64,000 nucleotides of DNA from Callaeas wilsoni (lineage: Eukaryota; Chordata; Aves; Passeriformes; Callaeidae). Below the pieces are notes generated by a model, which was not told the DNA's origin, did not search any database, and saw only the letters and a list, made by a program, of their open reading frames with translations. A program made the translations under genes and the position numbers. Numbering within the stretch: the first letter of the stretch is position 1; each line of letters begins with the position of its first letter. The stretch covers positions 1-64,000 of the forward strand of contig VWPU01011889.1 of assembly GCA_013398955.1 (NCBI GenBank). The letters are read 5' to 3'. Of the stretch, positions 26,101 through 38,009 are shown one piece after another.

Positions 26101-27640
26101 AGCTCGTGCTTTGTATCCCCAACTCAGACAAGGACTGGGATTTGGTAAAGTCAAGGGAGAAGAAAGTACAGAAGAAGGGTTATAAATATGCATCAGTGTC
26201 TCAAGGCTGGAGATCAAGGGCAATTTTATGAGAAAATCATTTTAGAATAAAAAAAGTGGTGGTGAGGGTGTATGTGAATGTGTAAAGCCTCATAATGGCA
26301 AAGGAACAATCCTGTCCTTCCTCCTGGATAGGAGGAATGGAACACGTTAACTGCTACCTGACACAGGAGCTTTGGAAGCTTAAAACTTCCTTTTCCCTCT
26401 CCAAGTCATAAGCTTTTTGGGATGAAGGATGTCTTTAGCATGCAATTATGCACCTGGTAAAATCATAGGAATCTATTTCAGCTTCTGACAAACCAGAGCA
26501 GTAACACAGGTTTGGATGTAGGTGCATGTCTATCAGGTGCCACAGTCTCCTGCTGAGCATGGAAACCAACAATTCATCAATAAGTGAAAGCTCTAGAGAT
26601 CCCCAGTGCTAGAAGTGAGGAGGTATTGATGCACTGAGACCTGACTAACCTAGATACACCAAAATAGGGACTTCTTAATCAGGTTTTGAAAAACTGAAAA
26701 GTAAAATGCACAGCAATAGTCATTGTGGGATAATTTATTTGAACAGACTTTTGGTTGGTCAGCAGATCAGATGGTGATTTATTACCCCTTGGCCTAGGAA
26801 ACTAACAATCAGCACAAAAGGTGTAAACTGATAGCAGTGCTTAGACCTAACCTACTAACAGAACAGAGAAACATTATTCTACCTGCCAGAAATATTCCCC
26901 TTGGTGACACCATTTACCAGGAAACACATCAGATATGCAACACTAGCTTACCTTTACAGAAGAGCCAGGCAGACCACTGCAATGCACAGGAGGCAACGCA
27001 GAGCAGTCAGTGGTGCTGCACTCATTTCCATGGTGCTGGGACTGATAACTCCTCTAGCTCAGCATTATAAACCTTGGTGAGTCAGTGTTCAGCTTTATCT
27101 TTGCAAGTAGTTTCTGCGTATTTAAAGAACAACTAGCTTGGAGGAATGCATGAGGAAAATAAGGCACAGGACAGAACCCTGCTCAGCCAGGAACTCTCCA
27201 CATACTATATTTGCTCAACCACACAGCATCAAGGTGTAGCACTCACCTGTCTCAGTGAATTTTTTACAAATTTGGGTCTTGGATTTCTTACAAATTCCAC
27301 TCCCCTACTCCCACCTTTCCCCAGGTGCTCCAGCAGCACCTGGACCAGGTGAGACCACACACACACATATAGCAGCAGCTCAAGGAGGGTCAAAACAGCT
27401 GTTCTCCAGACTGAATTGTGATCCTTTACTGTCCATGTGAGCCACCAACTCTTGAGCATATGTGGCTTTTACCCAGGGCCATATGTTAAAACAAATAGTG
27501 TCTGTCTCCCTTCTGCAACGTCCTTTCCTCCAGACACTTCAAACAGTGCACCTGATCTTCCTCTCGTTGCAAGGAGAGCCATTAAGTTTAGTAGGTGCAG
27601 CAACAGAGTCCATTAAAGCTTACTGTGTACAATTGTTGCT
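23101..27640. other. Noncoding stretch, no gene recognised
   Basis: Two donor-like sequences, CCTTG|GTGAGTTAG near 23854 and CCTTG|GTGAGTCAG near 27074, are present without strong matching acceptors. The frame before the first (23667-23854) is open and Lys/Arg-rich in its first third but is not recognisable. No repeats other than the A-rich patch at 24900-25000. Confidence 0.45.
24900..25000. repeat. A-rich low-complexity patch
   Basis: Alternating A-runs and short C-containing spacers (AAAACC, AAAAAACC types). It has no period long enough for a satellite. Such C/A-rich patches are common in avian noncoding DNA. Confidence 0.7.
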
Positions 27641-27645
27641 ATTAG

Positions 27646-27762
27646 TGGGAGGTAAACTGAGACACAGAAGGACACATTTTCCCTCAAGGTCATACAGTAA
27701 ATCTACTGCAGAGCAGAAACAGAAATCAGTGCTTCTCATTTCCAGCCCAGGCTTTGACCATA
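27646..27762 (+). mobile_element. MIR-like ancient SINE fragment
   Basis: GGAGGTAAACTGAGACACAG (27649-27668), CCTCAAGGTCATACAGTAAA (27682-27701) and GAGCAGAAACAGAAATCAGT (27711-27730) reproduce the MIR core order GGAAACTGAGGCACAGA..CCCAAGGTCACACAGCAAGT..GCAGAGC. This is among the clearest MIR fragments in the window. It is sense, with no visible ends or target duplication. Confidence 0.65.
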
Positions 27763-28404
27763 ATTACAAGTGAGAGATGAAATTTGGCTCCCATTCTAGA
27801 GGTTGAGGAAGTTCAGGACCCTGAATCTATTCTTGGCTTTTGCCTCCCGCTTCAACGTGTGACTTTGAATAGGTCAAATTTTGATGCCTGTGCATTTGGA
27901 GTGACTGGTCATGCTTAGGTTCCCATATGTGCAAGATGTATCCATTAATACTGGGTTAGGCAGTTCGTATGCAAATAAAAGCACTTTGTGCACACGGGGT
28001 CTCATTTTGATACCGTCACCTTCTGGTGACAACTGGCTCTTTGTCTGCTGCACCACAGCAGACAGCACTAACAGCCCTGTCCCTCACTTAGCACATACCC
28101 TGATGACAGAGGCAGGTTCAGGCAAACCTGGGAAACCTCAAGAACACAAATCCCCGTCATCTTCTCACTGTGCACCAGGGAACATGCACACGAATGCAAG
28201 GAACACCTTTCCAACCCTGCCCAGCTGACCTGCCTCAAACCATCTCCCTCCCTATAAGAGTCTCCACACTTCAGAGGGTTCCCCCCTTGACCAGGGACCA
28301 TTCTGGTGTTACCAAGACTTACCTAGGTAAAAATGCCACTGTTGCAAAATACCGCCTCATTCAGACTAAACTGTTCCAGTGGAACTGCTGTTAAAAACAG
28401 AGCT

Positions 28405-28515
28405 TACAGTTTAAACAAAACACAGCAGAACAACAAAACCACAAACACACAAACAAAAAGCCACCAAAAAAAAAGTAAACAAAAAATCAAAACCAAACCA
28501 AACAATTCCAAGAAA
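28405..28515. repeat. A/C-rich low-complexity tract
   Basis: About 110 bases composed almost entirely of A with scattered C and few G or T, without a fixed repeat unit. On the minus strand it reads as a T/G-rich tract, and an artefactual hydrophobic open frame (28404-28688 -) results from it. Confidence 0.85.
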
Positions 28516-28689
28516 ATAGGAAGTAGTGATGCTTGAGTCCCCTCCTGCAGCACTGCCTGTTCAGAGTCCTGCTCTGCTCTTGGAGCAGTGCTCAGATGCG
28601 ACACTCGCACATCCTCTCCTTGGGTTTTTACACAAAAGCATTTACAGACAACACGCACCAAATCCTGACTGTTCTTTTCTTCTTGCAAG

Positions 28690-28860
28690 ACAGCCCTCGT
28701 GTTCCCTGGCCAGACGGCAGGTCAGCTCAGCCGCTGTGCGTCAGGCAGCACCGCGAGCGTCAGACGCCAGCAGTGCCGGGGGACGGGCACAAGTGCAGCC
28801 ATCCTTCTGTGAGACCTGTTCCAAGTGCTCGTGAGGTCACGTAGGTGTCCTTAGGAGACA
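28690..28860. promoter_or_regulatory. Small CpG-enriched patch
   Basis: About ten CpGs occur within 90 bases (28710-28795), against very few per kilobase around it, followed by GAGGTCACGTAGG, a CRE/nuclear-receptor-half-site-like word at 28834-28846. It is too short for a CpG island by usual criteria. It may be a regulatory element or a GC-rich scrap. Confidence 0.25.
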
Positions 28861-30264
28861 ATGGTCAACATTAACTCTTGTTTCCCGGGAACCTAACCTC
28901 GTCCTCACAGCGAGGATAAGGTAAAATTTGTAGATGTGGGTGTGAGGACACGGTTCTTCTTCACCTCCAGTTCTGGAGACACACATTGTACCAGCTGACT
29001 GCTGTATTTTCACAGCTGCTGAGCAAACTCCAGTTGAAATGAAGAGACTTTGGAGGATTCGACACTCTTAAAAGTCAGCATCAGAGAAACCTTGACCCTG
29101 GCAATTTCAGTCATAATTTTGCATTTGAACAACGCCTAGAGCTTCGACTTCATTGATAGTACTTAAAATTACACCACCTCCCATTAAACCTGCCCAAAGC
29201 AGCACAGTGAATGAGTCAGGCCCCTGTTGTTATCTGTGTGGGTCTTGTACCTTACACAGACCAAGACATAGTCCTGAATCAATTTCAATGAAAGCTGGAG
29301 TAGAAAAGCATTCAATCTTCATTTGAACATTTCTAGAGATGAAGAAGTCACCATAATCCTTACCATCAGATACAGTACCCATGGCTAATTAGCTTCACAG
29401 TTAAACCTCATTATATTTCTCATCAGAATGTGCCCACCTTTCATTTCAACCACTGGATCTTGCGGTACATTAAAAACTGTTCTCCATCTAGACACCAGAC
29501 AGATCAAATCAGTCTTCAATTAATCAAATTCCTGCAGTCCCTCATTATAAGTCATGCCTTATGATCATTTGCATGCTATTCTCTGACATGTTTTTCCCCC
29601 CAATATCTTTTCTTCTAATTACAGGTATCAGAAACTGCCTCAGGTATTTTACAAGAGATCTCACCAGTGCTAATTTCGGAGAAAACATATTCACCTTCCT
29701 ACTTCTCCAGATTTCTGTGCCTGCCCTCCCACAGACAGCAGTTGCTGCACTTAGTTCCCAGCACAGAGCTCCCTGGGCTGGACTCGGCTGCTGAGGCAGC
29801 AGTTGCCCCATCACTCCCCTACCACAGGCACAAGGGATGGGAACACAGTGCTCAGGTCAAGTCCTCAGAGCTCTGCTTCACCTGAGGAGTGAGTGAGTAG
29901 TGCTGTGCCTTTTTACACTTTCTGCTTCCCATAAATAGGCCACCCTCTCGGTTCTCTGTCCAAATGCCTGCTTTTCCAAGTAACACTCTTCATACCACTT
30001 CCTTGTGCTAATTCACTGAGCAACTCAATGGCTCTCCGTGAGAGACCTGTCCTCATCTTCCTTATCCTTCCTCTAGGTCACTCATCACTGAGCAATAAAC
30101 AGTCACGAGCTGACCTCAGACAGACCCCACTAAAAAGTCCCAAGAGCTGAACCGAATGTCCTGAATTGCAGTTTGCTACTCTAGCAGCCACACCATGGTC
30201 CCACCTGTAATTCTAAAGAATGGACTCAATTTCACAGATTAAGCTATTACTTTTCAAGACTGCC

Positions 30265-30340
30265 ATAATAATGATACTTAACATTCCTGGAGCAATTTAC
30301 ATTTTCAAAGCACTGCAAAAATGTTAATTAACAGCATGCT
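30265..30340 (+). mobile_element. MIR-like SINE core fragment
   Basis: AATAATGATACTTAACATTC, GAGCAATTTACATTTTC, then AAAGCACTGCAAAAATGTTA and ATTAACAGC follow the 3' core of amniote MIR elements (AATACTTAGCA...TCAAAGCGCTTTACAAACATTAACTAATTAA). Old and truncated on both sides. Confidence 0.55.
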
Positions 30341-32208
30341 CACACCAGCTTGGGAAAGCAGTCACCTCAACACTGCTGCTCTGCTGCTTCATTCACATCC
30401 ACTCGTTCCACACAAGTATCAAAAATCATTTAACTCACATGTTCCTGGTAATCTTTTATTCTGCCAATTATTTAAGCTTAATTTAAGGTTCAGTAACAAA
30501 GTGGAACTAAGGATATTAACATGAGCCTTAATAAATTCATGTAATTCTGGTTGTGTATTAAACGACCAAAGAAAAGCTTGTATTACAAAAATCGCAGCCT
30601 TCAGTGAATGTGTTGCACAATACTATGTGCAACTATGTTTTTCAATAGAAATTCATAAATTTGAAGAAGTCTAACTTATAACTGGATCACAGCATTTCCA
30701 AAATTCACTGTTTTCTCCTTGCACAATTCAGCTATAACAGCCTTTGAAACTCAGTGTAATAGTGCCTTATATTGGAAGAGACTGGCACGAATCCACAAAG
30801 GATCATCTATTTATAAGAAAAAACATCCAAAGGTACTGGCTGACACATTTTATGAAGAATAACACCCCTGCTTTAGGGAATAAGCCAAATATTGGAGGTT
30901 GGGAAGACATTTTTCCTACAGAAGCATTGATCTGTGGCTGCTTTGTGAGAGGTCTGGTGAGGCACTGGCCCTTGGACACGATCAGAGATATACTGGACAA
31001 AACCAACCATAAATCTCAGCTACTGTGACAGCTTCCATTAGTTGGCACTTGCCAGACTCATAGCTGGATTTGAACTTCATAAACCCTTTAAGGTATTTGG
31101 ATCCAAGTGTTTCTACATTCTTCAGCCTCTGTGAAGGTTGGCAGAGCCAAACAAGCACTTTAAGAAGTGATGGTGCAAGAGTTGAAAATGAAATCACCAA
31201 AAAATGTCCCCTGCCACAGATCTGGGGAAGGGTTGCCAGTAACTCTTGAAGCCTAATTTCGTCCATCACTGAGAGCAATACACAACAGAAAGCCACTTAT
31301 GCAGTGCCCTGCTGAGCATCATCTGTTTACTGTGTATACTGCAATTTTTTAAAAATGTGTGAAAAATGAAAAACTATGTAAGTCCAAATGCTGAACTTGC
31401 AGACTCCAGCCTTATGCCAGACAAGATGCTGATCTTTAAGCCTATCAACCTGAAAGACTTTTATATTTAAAGAAGTGGCTTTCTTGCGTTGCAGCGTTCG
31501 GGTGAGAGGGAGCCCATCTGGAGCAGGAGCGGAGCAGGGTCAGCAGGATCGGCCGCAAGCAGAGCTGTGCACAACAGAGACTAAAGCAGCTTGGCCCACT
31601 TAAACCCAGCAAAGAAGAATGCAAGAGGGAATACGATCCTCCCTGAGGTATTTATAGGACAGCATTGGAGCCCAGTGCAGATAAATATGGCCAAGAACAC
31701 ACATAACCTAGAAATTAGCAAAGTTTGATCAGCACAAGATGGCTTCAAAGCAGGTTCCCAGCAGGAATATGGATTTTAAGAGGGCACTTGAAGTTCACGA
31801 ACATGGTGTACAACGAGGTTTTCAGCAAGGGGAGGAAGACAGAGCAGCTGGCCAGGGAGGTCTTTGCCCCTCCTTAGCTAGCATAATGGCAGGTTGTGAA
31901 GATGGAGGGGGGATTTTAATCAAAACCCTCTTTACAAACACGTTTCATTTTCCCCCCTATGGCCCAGCCACTATCTAAACATTTTCTCTTGGTTTTGAAA
32001 CATAAATACCTTGAGGGAAGATTCACGTTGATGTTTCTCTCGAGATAATAACAGCTGCTCTCTATTAGTGTTTCTTACAGATTTACTCTTGCTAACTGCT
32101 CAGTCAGCTCAGCACAGGTTTGACAGGAAAAAGAACAAACAAGGAACTCAGGAATTTGTTTTATGGAGAGCTAGAGCCAGCTGCAAGTACAAGCCAGCAC
32201 TGGGGACT

Positions 32209-32224
32209 TGCATGCATGCATGCA
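32209..32224. repeat. (TGCA)4 microsatellite
   Basis: Four perfect tandem copies of the self-complementary unit TGCA. Short and probably neutral. Confidence 0.9.
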
Positions 32225-35200
32225 GGAATAAACTTTACTTATGTAAAAGCTCTGCTGTCCTCAATCCTGTGCAGGGAAAAAAAATATAGCTGCTGCATCT
32301 GTTGGCAGTATTTGCAGACTCTGGACCAAATTCAGGCAGCCAGCAGCAAAGCAGCCGTGGCTGGAGAAGTCATCTGCAGCAAGAGCACCTGCAACAGCCT
32401 TTTGCTGCATGAACGGAGCAAAGACCCGGCCATGGCACCATCCCAACCCAGGGAGCATCTCACCTCTAACTCAGGTCAAATGCTAAGCACCACTTCAGCC
32501 TAGCAAGAACTCCCCAGGCAGGAGAAGACATCAGCTGGATGGTACGTGACAGATGTCTGGGCGCACAGGCGGTCACATTTTCTACTTAAGTGCCTGCAAA
32601 ATAAGGGATCTTCCACTTGGAGACACAGTTTCATGCTAGGATTATTCTCTGTGCTTCCTCAAGAAACAATTCCAAACGCCTGCATCTCAAAATCCCAAAT
32701 ATCCATCGCAGATGAACTTGCTGCACAACAGGCTACACTTGCAGAGAACACTTAAAACCACCGGGTTACTCCATCATGACTCTCCTTCAGAGAAGCCAGA
32801 CTGGGACAAAATCAGGTTAACTGGGGACAGTGTAAACCAAGAAAGAAGTGTATTTGGGATTTGTGCTGAGAAACTAAAGTATCACCTATTCAGTCTAGAA
32901 AAAGATTTTTCTGGAAAAGTGTCCAGGCAACATTATTTGGTTTTTCTACCACTAGCCCATGTTCCTTCCCACCATCCAGTCTGTCCCACTTGTCTAGGCA
33001 AGTTACAGCATAGGCAGAAAACTGACTTTTCTGTCACATTTACAATGACCTAAAGAAAGCATGCTTGACCCCAGGCAGTCTAACTTATTCATAAGATACT
33101 CTCACACCACGTATCACAGCTATGACTTATTTATAAAGCATTCTTGATCTGACACGTTACCAGAATATGTTCCACTTAGCTCTGAAGTGTCTGTTTATTG
33201 GAAATCAATCCATGTAATTGCCCTGTACATATCTATGGAAGTCACGCTATCACACACATTGAGAGATTTGTGGGTTTAAATTAACACCTACATCATGGCC
33301 CAGGGAGGAAAAGAGAAACAACCACGGGCATGGCAGCCTGTTGGGTAAGTACCACCAGTACCTGGTTTCTCCCACCTGAGGGACACGATGTTTTTCCTCA
33401 GTAGGAGCCCTGGTTTGGCCATGCACTGAAAGGCTGTGCATGCAGTGCTGGATCAGACCCATCCTCAACTGGGCCAGCGATCTAAACATTATATAATTAC
33501 AGTATTACTTTACAAAACAAGTCTTTATACTATTGGCTTCACTGACCCTTTGCTTTTCCCCACTGTCCTGTGTACACACCGTAGCTCTTGATGCTGTAAG
33601 AACAAGTAGGTCAGAGAAGATGGATATACATTAAGGAAGAAAGTCTGGGTTTGCATCACCCTTGAGTAAATCCTCCATTAAACCAGTGAGATTGCCTAGG
33701 ACATGCACCATGATGACTCACGGGCGGTATCTGACCCTGACAGGCCTCTCTGGGCACGCTAAACATGCACATCTATTTTGCCCCCTTCCTCATCCTCAGG
33801 CTCACCAGCAGTGCTGGTGCTGGCTACCTGTACTGGCAGAAAAGGATTGTCTCATGAACAGTCCCCCAACACCTGTGACTGCACAACCTCTGGTGGTTGC
33901 AGGGTTTTGTGAAACAGAGCTTGAGAAACCCTATGTACTTTCGTGGTTTTCATGGGCTCATAAAACGCAACAATTAAACAGGAAAATAGACACCTTCTAA
34001 CATCCTGCTGGAGAGCTAGAGTTATCAGAGTTCAGGAAAGCCTTCCATCTGTTTCTCCTTTTACCTCTTGCAACATAAAAGTCTCTTTGGCTGCATTAGG
34101 AATGGACTCTTGCTTCTCCTCCTCCAGACAATTTTTCCAAACTTCCCTAGCAGTCAGTACAGAAGCAATGGCAAGTATATTCAAAATCCCTGGTAGATAT
34201 TTGAAAGAACAACAGGGGGAAAACTTTGCAGATGCCCAACAGCATCAGGACCTGAGTAGGTGGTCCTGAGATCACAGGGAAAACCCTGAAGCTAAGAACA
34301 TGTGTGCCCTCAGGTTCAGTGTGCCCCTGCTCTGCCAACACGATCTGGAAGTGTCATGTGTGACATTTAGGAGTACTGCCAGGGCTCAAAACCATCATCA
34401 GATTTTAATGAGTAGGCCAGCACAAACCTGGAAACTTGTACCAGTAGCATCAGCAGAAAGATGCTTTTGTCCAGATACATTCAGGGATGGTGTGGGGAAG
34501 GGGACGGGGTCTCTGAATGCTGGTGTTTTCTTCCAGCAAACTGTGACATGCCTGAGAGTCCTGGAAGAAGAATCACCCTTGTTTTTTCATAAAGTTGTGG
34601 ATATGTTTATCACAGCAATGAGGCCTGCCAAGACCACAGAGGGAACACAGCTGAACTTGGCAAAAAGCAGCTCATATCAAGCTCTTTTTTTACCATGTCA
34701 TTAGGAGGCTGGCTCTGCAACACAGAGAGCATCCAGCAATCAGTATGAGATGGGATGATAGGTAGGAGAGCAGCAGCTGGTATCAGAGAGGTTTAAGTGC
34801 TCTGAGATCTTTCAGTCCTGAGCCATCACACCCACAGCAAAGGATTTTCAGCTGCTATCACATCTCCTCCTGAGTGGGCTCCTGGTGCTGTCCTGATGGA
34901 GAAGAAAGCCAGGAAGCTCAAGGCCCTTTCATCCTCAACTGCCCAAGCAGCATGGAATGAACAATCATTTATATAGTTTTGAGCCCTTCTGGCCCTTGCC
35001 ACAGGCAGAGCATTCTCCACAGTCACCTGAAATCAGGAACCACTACTGAACAAACTGTCCACGTCAACTGAGTTATGGTTTCACCCATCAAGGACAGGAC
35101 CAAGGAACCCAAACACCACCAAACCCACTCTGAATCACCGAGGCTCAGGGCTGCAAATAATTATATGTTGCATATCACAGTGTCTTGGCTTGGCCTCATG

Positions 35201-37154
35201 TGGGGTCAGCCAGAGACTTTTACCCTGTGTTTGTTCCTGCCCTTCTCAAGGAAAAAAAAAAAATTCCTTAAAATGATTAGTTGTCCTCAGCGGTAATTAA
35301 TTATCCCCAAGTAGTGAACTGAAATGACAGTGATATTTCTACTTGAATCCTCAGGGGAAAATTGGGTTGTCTTGCTATGCTCTCTAAACCTGACATAAAG
35401 TTAAAAATAGGAAGTTTAATATGCAGTCTGCAGGACTTTTTCTGCCTGTAAGGCAATCCCAAGGGATGTCTCAGTTCAACTGCAAGCTCACAAAGTCCCG
35501 CTGTCCTAGAGAAGGCAGTGACATTTACTTCCCTCTTAGGCAGCTCAGGCTCAGTGAAACACTAGCAAGAACTAAAGAACTTGTCAATTAATACGACTGA
35601 AGATAACTTGCAGGAAAAGCTTTTAAACATGTTAATCTCCAGTGAAGCCTGCTTAGAGCTACGTGACAGAAACAGCATGAGGAAAAGCAGAGCTTTTGGC
35701 TCCCAGTGACTGGGAACAGATGTCATACCTACAGATGAGCGGCAACTGGGTGGGCGAGGACAAACACAAATTCATGTTTCTGCTGTGTAAGTAGCCATGG
35801 TGGGCTGGAAGCTGTAACCCGGAGAGAAATGTGGCTTAAGGTGATTTTCCAGCTCAGGTTTCTGGTCTTGATATATATCCATGCTTGTTATCTTTCCCAG
35901 AGTGATCAAAAATCAAGATTATTGAACAAATATTTTGGTTCATTCATATCAGTTCTTCATTCAAAGTTAAAAGTTGTTACAAGCTCATTTTATCAGCTTT
36001 TTTTTGTAAAGAGAAAAAGTCTGAAATCCCCTATTTTCCTCTTTTTCATTAATGAAGCAATATCTTCGAGTAAGAACAAGAAAATCCCCAAAGGATTAGT
36101 CTAATTTCTTTCCCTGCTGAACTGACAGTGCATTTCCCTAGCACAGTTCTAATGAGAAAGCAACCACTGAAAGTGAACCAAGCCTTAACTCAGCATTGAA
36201 TCCCAGTGTGCTGTAAAAGCCAGGCTGGTTGTCAGATGTTCTTTAAAGAACTAGGAGTTTATTTAGGCAAGATCTATTTTCAGAAAAGAGGAAAACAACT
36301 CTCTTTTTCTAGATCATCTTCAGTAACAGCACGTCCGTCTCCTCGGTGTTTGCACAGCTCTGCGAAAGAAAGCCAAACTCTGCCCTGGGCAGGCTCCCCA
36401 GGTGCAGATCAGTGGCACCACAACCCCCAGCTCCTTCTGAGAGGCTCCTTCACATCTGGCAAGGCTTGTCACAACTGTCATGACTTTTGGCCTGACTTAG
36501 CAGGTCCAGGAAAATCTGACCTGTCGGCCAGATCTTTTACAGGACTGTGCTGATTTAATAAACCCTCCCAGAACATGGAACAACAAGAAACCCAGTGCAA
36601 AGACAACTAGCTGAGGTTTGGAAACCCTCTAGCAGCCAGGGTCTTTTATTTTGCTTGGAGAGGGGTTTTGATGGATTTTTGTTGTTGTTTATTTACTGTT
36701 TTTTTTTCTATTATTCACAGTATCCTATATTCCCATTACTCTCAACCACAGTTCTTTAGGGCAATTATACAAATTGTTTCTGTAACTCTGTAAGTTTATA
36801 TCTGTAGCCATTCCAGGTAGAAGTTCTCCCAATTCCTTTAAGCAAAAGATCTCCCTGGCACAGGCATGCAGGTTTTTCTTCCACCCAGCTTTCCCTAGTC
36901 CACTCCTAGCTGTGGCAAGGGTGTTGCTACAAGCTGTCTAACACTGATCTTCTCTGTGGCATCTGCAGCAACTCTGCTTTGTCAGAAAGAAAAAAAACAT
37001 TGCCATGCTTTTTGCTCCCACCACAGGGCTTGGACACGCTTGCTTGAAAAACGCGGCTGGCTCTGCACGGTCTGGTTAAAAGCCTGCCTACAATCCCAGG
37101 CTCTGGGCAGGCTCGGTTTAAGCCACAGCAGGCAGTTTGCAGTGTTTATTTCCC

Positions 37155-37325
37155 TGGGAGGATGGGACCCCGGCCCAGCCGCAGCACGCTGAGCGAGAGC
37201 ACCCAGCGCCACGCTGTCCCAGCGCCGCTGCCCAAGGGTGCGCCGGAGCTGCTGCGGTGCCGCGGCAGAGCTGCTGCCCACGGCCAGCCCAGCACGCGCC
37301 CCGGCCACGCTGCAGGTGCACACAC
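37155..37325. promoter_or_regulatory. Small CpG island / CpG-dense block
   Basis: Roughly 20 CpGs occur in about 170 bases with very high GC, standing out sharply from CpG-poor flanks. A CTGCAG|GTGCAC donor-like sequence lies at its right end (about 37314), so it could be a small first exon with promoter on the + strand. Open frames through it on both strands look like GC-driven chance frames. It is shorter than the usual 200-500 base CpG island, and a GC-rich degenerate repeat is the alternative. An ERV solo LTR begins about 45 bases downstream. Confidence 0.45.
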
Positions 37326-37362
37326 ACCGTTATGCAACAGCAAGACTCGCCCAAACACGGAA

Positions 37363-37368
37363 CCCACC
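37363..37368 (+). repeat. Target-site duplication, left copy
   Basis: CCCACC immediately before the LTR's first TG. It is identical to the six bases right after the LTR's terminal CA (38004-38009). Six-base duplications are the hallmark of avian class II (ERVK-like) retroviral integration. Confidence 0.85.
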
Positions 37369-38003
37369 TGTTGGGGAAGATGAAACAGGAGAGCCTTATA
37401 AATATGATTGCCTGGCAAAAGATGCTGAGAATAGGGAAACTCTAAGTGAGATTGAAATGAAAGCAAGCTTTGAGATACCAAGCCTTAGTTACTGAGCAAA
37501 TGGAATACATTGGTTTGGCCGGCAGACCGTAGTACTCACTAAGTTGAACAATACCCTCTGCATGCTGGCAGGTCCAAGGGTCAGAGCAGACCCTAATAGC
37601 GTGGCAGAAGGGGTCCAAAGAGTAGTTTCTAGAGTTTAAAATGTAACGCAGTATGGTAATGTAACAATTCTTATAGGCTGTATGTAAATGCTATAGAATT
37701 TGTATCTTGTACTAGATTGGTTAATGGAAATTAGAATATTCAACACAGAAGAAGATTTATTGTATTGTAAACGAGAACCTCGCTCTCTTTTCCCTCTTTT
37801 TACTACTTCTACTTCTTTTTGCTCTTACCTTTGCTTCTCTTGCTCTCTTACTTTTCTGGCCTGCTTCGAGCTGCATCTGGCAGCTCCAAGCAGAGCCCCT
37901 ACATCCACGCCCTTCGTAATAAAACTACATGCTCTAAAATCTAACCACAGAGATCTCTCGTCTGTAGCTGTCCCGACCGTCCAAACCACCAGAACTTCCT
38001 ACA
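37369..38003 (+). mobile_element. Solo LTR of a class II (ERVK-like) endogenous retrovirus
   Basis: Seen: the element is 635 bases, begins TGTTGGGG and ends CTTCCTACA (terminal TGT...ACA), and is flanked by a perfect 6-bp direct repeat CCCACC. Reading +, it has an AT-rich U3-like part, then a long pyrimidine tract (about 37791-37859), then one polyadenylation signal AATAAA at 37918-37923, about 80 bases before the end, as expected at the R/U5 side. No primer-binding site, internal gag/pol/env sequence or second LTR follows, so the provirus has collapsed by LTR-LTR recombination. Known: 6-bp duplications and LTRs of this size are typical of ERVK-type families in birds. Inference: the perfect duplication suggests moderate to young age. 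The open frame 37700-38203 crosses the LTR boundary and is not a gene. The exact family name is not assigned. Confidence 0.9.
37918..37923 (+). terminator. Polyadenylation signal AATAAA in the LTR
   Basis: Canonical hexamer in the expected R-region position of the LTR. It fixes the LTR orientation as + and could terminate readthrough transcripts. Confidence 0.75.
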
Positions 38004-38009
38004 CCCACC
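38004..38009 (+). repeat. Target-site duplication, right copy
   Basis: CCCACC directly after the LTR's final CA, identical to 37363-37368. Confidence 0.85.

Larger units (their letters stand above)
28861..37130. other. Noncoding stretch, no gene recognised
   Basis: About 8 kb with one MIR fragment and small simple repeats. An isolated donor-like TTGG|GTAAGTACC near 33353 and a CpG-containing GCGTTCGG|GTGAGAGG near 31500 lack convincing partner sites. Open frames reach 134 codons (34300-34704 +) but none is recognisable. A turtle/avian-type phrase GTGCTGGATCAGACCCATC near 33446 may be a very old repeat scrap. Confidence 0.5.

Noticed and set aside
28404..28688. Hydrophobic minus-strand frame resembling membrane segments
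   Set aside because: The hydrophobic run is the translation of an A/C-rich low-complexity tract read in antisense.
37369..38003. Possibility that the LTR belongs to a full provirus in the window
   Set aside because: No second LTR and no internal retroviral sequence adjoin it. The target duplication closes directly around one LTR.
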